A DNA stretch of 64,000 nt from Kitasatospora sp. Root107 (GTDB lineage Bacteria; Actinomycetota; Actinomycetes; Streptomycetales; Streptomycetaceae). Position 1 is the first letter of the stretch. The number at the start of each line of letters is the position of its first letter. Both the position numbers and the translations under genes were made by a program. The stretch lies in NCBI RefSeq assembly GCF_001424875.1, contig NZ_LMCT01000001.1:116022-180021 (forward strand). Direction: 5' to 3'. Of this stretch, positions 59,540-64,000 are shown piece after piece. The notes beneath the pieces were generated by a model, which made no database searches, was not told the DNA's origin, and worked only from the letters and a program-made list of their open reading frames with translations.

Positions 59540-60451
59540 TCAGCCGGCCGGGCTCTCCGAGGCCTTCTTGATGACCCGGTCCGTCAGGGTCTTCTTGGTG
59601 AAGTCCGCGAAGGACTTGGCCGCGGCCGTCGAGATCGGGTCGTCCTTCACGTCGGGCTTGAGCGAGCCGGCCACCGTGTAGTACACGTACCGGCCGAGCG
59701 AGGCGTGGGTCTCCGGGCAGCCGCCCGAGGTGCAGAAGTTGGCGCCCTTCTCGACCAGCCCCTGGATCGCCCCGACATGCTTGGCCAGCACCGCGTCGGC
59801 GCTCTCCTTCTTCTCGAACACCGCGATTCCGACCGTCACCACGCTGCCCTCGGAGACGTAACTGGCGCGCACCAGGCCCCGGCAGGAAGCGCCGACCAGG
59901 ACCTTGCCCAGACCGCCCGTCGTCGTGCCGCAGGCGGCGTCGCTGTCCATGACCAGTCGGGTCCAGGTCCGGCCGTCGATCGTCCTGGTCTGAACCGGGA
60001 AGAGGGCCGCGGCATCGGTCGGCCCCTTGTCGGTGGCCGTACTCGCCAACAGGTCGGCGGCCTTCGGCGATGGGGTGGGCTTCGCGGGGGAGGCCGCCGG
60101 CGAGGAGACGGCTGTGGTCGGGCCGGGCTTGGGATCTTCCCCGCGCTTACCCGCGATCACCACGCCGGTGGCGGTCAGGGCGCCGACCACCAGGACGGCG
60201 ACGACGACGCCACCGATCAGGCGCCGACGGCGCTTGCGGGACTCCTGCTCGTGACGGTCCGCCAGATCGGCCCAGTCCGGCTCGACCGGCCCGCCGAACT
60301 GCTGCTGTTGCTGCCACGGAGCCTGCTGCGGCAGATACGTGCCGCCCGGCTGCCCCGGCCCCGGCTGGGGGTACAGAGGCTGCGGGACCGGCTGGCCCGG
60401 TATCGGCTGTTCGGGCTGCTGACCGGTCGGCGTACCCGTTCCCTCGCTCAT
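59540..60451 (-). CDS. Single-pass membrane protein with Pro/Gln-rich cytoplasmic head and extracytoplasmic domain
   Basis: 303 residues. N-terminal ~75 are Pro/Gln/Gly-rich (GQPVPQPLYPQPGPGQPGG) and charged (RHEQESRKRRRR), then one membrane helix (~80-101, LIGGVVVAVLVVGALTATGV), a Pro/Ser linker and a ~180-residue globular domain with four Cys in the pairs ACGTTTGG / SCRGLV and FCTSGGC. The pattern is common in Streptomyces surface proteins of unknown function. It faces away from the ribonucleotide reductase operon. Confidence 0.75.
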   Translation of the reverse strand: MSEGTGTPTGQQPEQPIPGQPVPQPLYPQPGPGQPGGTYLPQQAPWQQQQQFGGPVEPDWADLADRHEQESRKRRRRLIGGVVVAVLVVGALTATGVVIAGKRGEDPKPGPTTAVSSPAASPAKPTPSPKAADLLASTATDKGPTDAAALFPVQTRTIDGRTWTRLVMDSDAACGTTTGGLGKVLVGASCRGLVRASYVSEGSVVTVGIAVFEKKESADAVLAKHVGAIQGLVEKGANFCTSGGCPETHASLGRYVYYTVAGSLKPDVKDDPISTAAAKSFADFTKKTLTDRVIKKASESPAG

Positions 60452-60612
60452 GAGGCGAGATAGTAATCCAAAGCGCCGACGCAGGGCCGATCGGTGACAG
60501 TTTTGTGCCCGGGCAGTGTGCGCCGACCGTGTGCCGACCGATCCCCCGGCATCGTCCCCGAACCCGACGAGGAGTCAGCCCGACACACTGCGCGCACAAG
60601 ATGTGGGGTCAC
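60452..60612. other. Promoter area between membrane protein gene and riboswitch
   Basis: 161 bp that should contain both divergent promoters. I see no distinctive repeat or operator. Confidence 0.35.
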
Positions 60613-60744
60613 GTCGGCAGGGTGCCACTACATGTATGCTCGCTCTCGCTGTCGAAGCAGGGGAACCCGGTGTGATTCCGGGACTGCCCCGCAGCGGTGA
60701 GCGCGCGGCCCAAGGGCCGCCCGTGAGTCCGAGGACCTGCCGAC
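60613..60744 (+). promoter_or_regulatory. Cobalamin (adenosylcobalamin) riboswitch aptamer
   Basis: The closing stem GTCGGCAGG (60613-60621) pairs with CCTGCCGAC (60736-60744). Between are the conserved blocks of the B12 riboswitch: GAAGCAGGGGAA, CCCGGTGTGATTCCGGGACT, GCCCCGCAGCGGTGA, and the B12 box GAGTCCGAGGACCTGCC (60725-60741). A variable arm GCGGCCCAAGGGCCGC lies at 60705-60720. It precedes nrdAB, as known in S. coelicolor, where B12 represses this operon so that the B12-dependent class II enzyme is used instead. Confidence 0.95.
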
Positions 60745-60833
60745 GGCGTGCGACACGGCTTCCCCGCAGACGCCATGCAGCACCGCAGTGACATCCGGGC
60801 CTCGCGGGCGGGCCGGGGGGGTATTCGCGCGCG

Positions 60834-60872
60834 CCGTCAGGTGTTCCGCGCTGCTCCCCTGTGCCCTGACGG
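60834..60872 (+). promoter_or_regulatory. Hairpin in the riboswitch expression platform
   Basis: CCGTCAGG (60834-60841) pairs with CCTGACGG (60865-60872), between the aptamer and the nrdA ribosome site (AGGAGAG at 60903-60909). It could be a B12-dependent terminator or part of a longer fold that hides the ribosome site. There is no ORF in the 60745-60916 leader with a good start. Confidence 0.5.
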
Positions 60873-60916
60873 TCCGGTAGCCCCTCGCCGACCGCCGCCG
60901 CCAGGAGAGAAGCGCC

Positions 60917-63349
60917 TTGACCATCGCTGCCTCAGTTGCCCTGCCCTCCCAGGGTTCTGCCGACTCCGCTCACACCGACCCTGGTGCTGCGCTGCTTCGG
61001 CTGCTCACCGACCGCAGCATCGACCTGCCCCAGGTGGACCCCGGCCACGTCGCGGCCGCTGCGCTGCGCGGCCGGAACGCCAACTCGGACTTCGCCGAGC
61101 TGCGCGGACTGGCCGTGGAAGCTGCCGCCTCGATGATCGCCGAGGACCCGCAGTACTCGAAGCTCGCCGCCCGCCTGCTCGCCCTGGAGATCCAGGACGA
61201 GGCGATCGGCCAGGGCGCCGTCTCCTTCTCCGCCTCGATCGTGGTCGGCCACACCGAGGGCCTGATCGGCGACGTCACCGCCGCGTTCGTGGCCAAGCAC
61301 GCCGACGCGTTCGACGCCCTGATCGACCAGCAGGGCGACGACCGCTTCGAGTACTTCGGCCTGCGCACCGTGCAGTCCCGGTACCTGCTGCGCCACCCGA
61401 TCACCCGCAAGGTGATCGAGACCCCGCAGCACTTCCTGCTCCGGGTCGCGGCCGGTCTCGCGGTCGGCGACACCGAGCAGTCGGTGGCCGAGGTGGCCGA
61501 GCTCTACACCCTGATGAGCCGCCTGGAGTACCTGACCTCCTCGCCGACGCTCTTCAACTCCGGCACCAAGCACCCGCAGATGTCCTCCTGCTACCTGCTG
61601 GACTCGCCGCTGGACAACCTGGACTCGATCTACAGCCGCTACGCGCAGATCGCCCGGCTCTCCAAGCACGCCGGCGGTATCGGCCTCTCCTACAGCCGGA
61701 TCCGTTCGCGCGGCAGCCTGATCCGCGGCACCAACGGCAAGTCCAACGGCATCGTCCCGTTCCTGCGCACCCTGGACTCCTCGGTCGCCGCGGTGAACCA
61801 GGGCGGCCGCCGCAAGGGCGCCGCCTGCGTGTACCTGGAGACCTGGCACGCCGACATCGAGGAGTTCCTGGAGCTCCGCGACAACACCGGCGAGGAGGCG
61901 CGGCGTACGCACAACCTGAACCTCGCGCACTGGATCCCGGACGAGTTCATGCGCCGGGTGAACGCCAACGCCGACTGGTCGCTGTTCTCCCCCGCCGACG
62001 TGCCCGAGCTGGTCGACCTCTGGGGCGCCGACTTCGACGCCGCGTACGTCAAGGCCGAGGCCGAGGGCAAGGCCGTCCGCACCATCCCGGCGCAGACCCT
62101 GTACGCCCGGATGATGCGCACCCTGGCCACCACCGGCAACGGCTGGATGACCTTCAAGGACGCCTCCAACCGCGCCGCCAACCAGACCGCCGTGCCCGGC
62201 CGCACCGTGCACTCCTCGAACCTCTGCACCGAGATCATCGAGGTCACCGACGACTCCGAGACCGCGGTCTGCAACCTCGGCTCGGTCAACCTCGGTGCCC
62301 ACGTGGCGATCGGCGCCACCGCCGCCGATCTGCTCAACGCGATGGACTGGGACCGGCTGGACGCCACCGTGCGCACCGCCGTGACCTTCCTGGACCGGGT
62401 CATCGACATCAACTTCTACCCGACCACCGAGGCCGGCACCTCCAACTCCCGCTGGCGCCCGGTCGGCCTCGGCGTGATGGGCCTTCAGGACGTCTTCTTC
62501 CAGCTCCGGCTGGACTTCGACTCCGCCGAGGCCAAGCAGCTCTCCACCCTGATCGCCGAGCGGATCATGCTGGTCGCCTACGAGCGCTCCAGCGAGCTGG
62601 CCGTCCAGCTCGGCCGGCACGAGGCGTACGCGGAGACCCGCGCCGCCCGTGGCCAGCTGCACATCGACCACTTCGAGACGGCCCCGCAGTGGGCCGACCG
62701 CTGGGACGCGCTGCGCGCCACCATCGCCGAGACCGGCCTGCGCAACTCGCTGCTGCTGGCCATCGCGCCGACCGCGACCATCGCCTCGATCGCCGGCGTG
62801 TACGAGTGCATCGAGCCGCAGGTGTCCAACCTGTTCAAGCGCGAGACCCTCTCCGGCGAGTTCCTCCAGGTCAACCCGTACCTGATCCGCGACCTCAAGG
62901 AGCTGGGCGTCTGGGACGCGCAGACCCGGGACGCGCTGCGCGAGTCGAACGGTTCGGTGCAGGACCTCAACTGGCTGCCCGCCGAGGTCCGTTCGCTCTA
63001 CCGCACCGCCTGGGAGCTGCCGCAGCGGGCGCTGATCGACCTGGCCGCCGCCCGGCAGCCGTACATCGACCAGAGCCAGTCGCTGAACCTCTTCATGGCC
63101 GCACCGACCATCGGCAAGCTGAGCTCGATGTACGCGTACGCCTGGAAGGTCGGTCTGAAGACCACCTACTACCTGCGCTCGCGCCCGGCCACCCGGATCG
63201 CCCAGGCCGCCTCCGGTGCCGCCCGCGCCACCGTCCCGGCGCCGTCCGCCCCCGTCGCGGTGGCCGCTCCGACCACCCTCACTCCGGAGGAGGAGGCAGC
63301 GCTCGCCTGCTCCCTGGAGAACCCCGAGTCCTGCGAGGCCTGCCAGTGA
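60917..63349 (+). CDS. nrdA: Ribonucleotide reductase class Ia large subunit
   Basis: 810 residues from a TTG start (AGGAGAG eight bases before). The reductase barrel shows HPQMSSCYLLDSPLDN (redox Cys), HSSNLCTEIIEV (active-site Asn-x-Cys-x-Glu), AVCNLGSVNLGAHV (partner Cys), FYPTTEAGTSNSRWRPVGLG and LLLAIAPTATIASIAGVYEC. The C-terminus carries the regenerating thiols in ESCEACQ. The N-terminal ~100 residues do not show the ATP-cone consensus (V-x-K-R-x-G), so classical dATP inhibition may be absent or altered. It reduces ribonucleotides to deoxyribonucleotides, with radical supplied by NrdB. Controlled by the B12 riboswitch upstream. Confidence 0.95.
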   Translation: MTIAASVALPSQGSADSAHTDPGAALLRLLTDRSIDLPQVDPGHVAAAALRGRNANSDFAELRGLAVEAAASMIAEDPQYSKLAARLLALEIQDEAIGQGAVSFSASIVVGHTEGLIGDVTAAFVAKHADAFDALIDQQGDDRFEYFGLRTVQSRYLLRHPITRKVIETPQHFLLRVAAGLAVGDTEQSVAEVAELYTLMSRLEYLTSSPTLFNSGTKHPQMSSCYLLDSPLDNLDSIYSRYAQIARLSKHAGGIGLSYSRIRSRGSLIRGTNGKSNGIVPFLRTLDSSVAAVNQGGRRKGAACVYLETWHADIEEFLELRDNTGEEARRTHNLNLAHWIPDEFMRRVNANADWSLFSPADVPELVDLWGADFDAAYVKAEAEGKAVRTIPAQTLYARMMRTLATTGNGWMTFKDASNRAANQTAVPGRTVHSSNLCTEIIEVTDDSETAVCNLGSVNLGAHVAIGATAADLLNAMDWDRLDATVRTAVTFLDRVIDINFYPTTEAGTSNSRWRPVGLGVMGLQDVFFQLRLDFDSAEAKQLSTLIAERIMLVAYERSSELAVQLGRHEAYAETRAARGQLHIDHFETAPQWADRWDALRATIAETGLRNSLLLAIAPTATIASIAGVYECIEPQVSNLFKRETLSGEFLQVNPYLIRDLKELGVWDAQTRDALRESNGSVQDLNWLPAEVRSLYRTAWELPQRALIDLAAARQPYIDQSQSLNLFMAAPTIGKLSSMYAYAWKVGLKTTYYLRSRPATRIAQAASGAARATVPAPSAPVAVAAPTTLTPEEEAALACSLENPESCEACQ

Positions 63350-64000
63350 GCACCACCCCCGAGACGCCCGCGCGCGAGAAGATGCTGCTCGACCCGGGCT
63401 TCGAGCTGACGCTCCGTCCGATGCGCTACCCGTCGTTCTACGACAAGTACCGCGACGCGATCAAGAACACCTGGACCGTCGAGGAGGTGGACCTGCACTC
63501 CGACGTCGCCGACCTCGCCAAGCTCAGCGACGGCGAGCGGCACATGATCGGCCGCCTGGTCGCCTTCTTCGCCACCGGTGACTCGATCGTCTCCAACAAC
63601 GTGGTGCTGAGCCTCTACAAGCACATCAACTCCCCCGAGGCGCGGCTCTACCTGTCCCGGCAGCTGTTCGAGGAGGCCGTGCACGTCCAGTTCTACCTGA
63701 CGCTGCTCGACACCTACCTGCCCGATCCCGAGGACCGGTCGGCGGCCTTCGACGCGGTGGAGAACATCCCCTCCATCCACCAGAAGGCGCAGTTCTGCTT
63801 CAAGTACATGAACGCGGTCGACCACCTCGACTCGCTGCAGAGCAAGGACGACCGCCGGGCCTTCCTGCTCAACCTGATCTGCTTCGCGGCCTGCGTCGAG
63901 GGGCTGTTCTTCTACGGCGCCTTCGCGTACGTGTACTGGTTCCGGTCCCGGGGCCTGCTGCACGGTCTGGCCACCGGCACCAACTGGGTGTTCCGGGACG
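63346..64000 (+). CDS. nrdB: Ribonucleotide reductase class Ia small subunit, 3' end outside window
   Basis: The first 218 codons are visible. It starts at a GTG at 63346 that overlaps the nrdA stop (GTGA). Features: WTVEEVDLHSDVADLAKLSD (first acidic iron ligand), FEEAVHVQFYLTLLDTYL with the Glu and His ligands and the radical Tyr at His+4, and LLNLICFAACVEGLFFYGAF with a further Glu ligand. It assembles a di-iron-tyrosyl radical. The remaining ligands and the C-terminal NrdA-binding tail lie beyond base 64000. The overlap implies translational coupling with nrdA. Confidence 0.93.
   Translation, partial: MSTTPETPAREKMLLDPGFELTLRPMRYPSFYDKYRDAIKNTWTVEEVDLHSDVADLAKLSDGERHMIGRLVAFFATGDSIVSNNVVLSLYKHINSPEARLYLSRQLFEEAVHVQFYLTLLDTYLPDPEDRSAAFDAVENIPSIHQKAQFCFKYMNAVDHLDSLQSKDDRRAFLLNLICFAACVEGLFFYGAFAYVYWFRSRGLLHGLATGTNWVFRD

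Noticed and set aside
1-64000. Biosynthetic cluster, defence system, prophage or integrative element
   Set aside because: No polyketide, peptide or terpene synthase, no nuclease/toxin pairs, no integrase, transposase, att-like tRNA junction or composition break. Genes are conserved core or common accessory genes.

Overview
The window is chromosomal DNA from a high-GC actinomycete, almost certainly a member of the Streptomycetaceae (Streptomyces or Kitasatospora; I cannot decide between them from this stretch). The evidence is the codon bias (G/C at nearly every third position, GTG and TTG starts behind AGGAGG-type sites), the genes themselves (dasR-dasABC, sodN/sodX, wblE, a sigH-type sigma factor, the fused E2-like/E1 2-oxoglutarate decarboxylase, a B12-controlled nrdAB operon) and their order. 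From memory, the stretch from lon (about 16.9 kb) to nrdB (end) runs in the same order as the Streptomyces coelicolor core region SCO5285 to SCO5225. I see no phage, integrative element, transposase, CRISPR array, tRNA or rRNA.

Layout. 0-7 kb: the 3' part of a molybdopterin oxidoreductase, a ClC-type channel, a secreted NlpC/P60 wall hydrolase, and a Pit phosphate transporter with a small partner, preceded by a clear PHO box. 7-10.3 kb: a MarR-controlled MFS exporter and a divergent membrane protein. 10.5-14.4 kb: xylose genes, xylB and a ROK regulator divergent from xylA. 14.5-16.7 kb: an exported propeller-like protein and a GtrA protein behind a short cysteine-rich leader peptide. 16.9-22.7 kb: lon with a HAIR-like operator, a rhomboid-like protein and an OmpR-type two-component system. 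22.9-31 kb: the 2-oxoglutarate decarboxylase, a membrane Ser/Thr kinase, and a DUF4097-PadR operon with two operator sites. 31-38 kb: a zinc-type dehydrogenase, malic enzyme, and a polar amino acid ABC system with two tandem binding proteins. 38-44 kb: CGNR protein, sodX/sodN, a GNAT, an anti-sigma/sigma pair of the SigH type, a lipid kinase, wblE and a probable small RNA. 44-54.8 kb: a PdtaS-like kinase, then the N-acetylglucosamine/chitobiose region: SIS-type deaminase candidate, an extra sugar-binding protein, GH3 hexosaminidase, dasC, dasB, dasA and divergent dasR, with DasR-like operators. 55-60.5 kb: DUF3311 plus sodium:solute symporter, phosphatase, GlxA-type regulator, GNAT, a membrane protein. 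60.6-64 kb: cobalamin riboswitch and nrdA-nrdB (the latter cut by the window end).

Most genes are housekeeping or conserved in the family. The less usual material is between genes: three copies of a ~123-bp palindromic element, each just after a gene's stop codon and each in the same orientation relative to that gene; a second, unrelated 160-bp inverted-repeat element; a structured small RNA gene after wblE; a cysteine-codon attenuator; and a DasR-like site in front of the histidine kinase. I found no obviously new multi-gene system.

Protein families are assigned by reading motifs, without a database search. Gene starts were chosen from ribosome-binding sites and family lengths and several were moved from the longest open frame.
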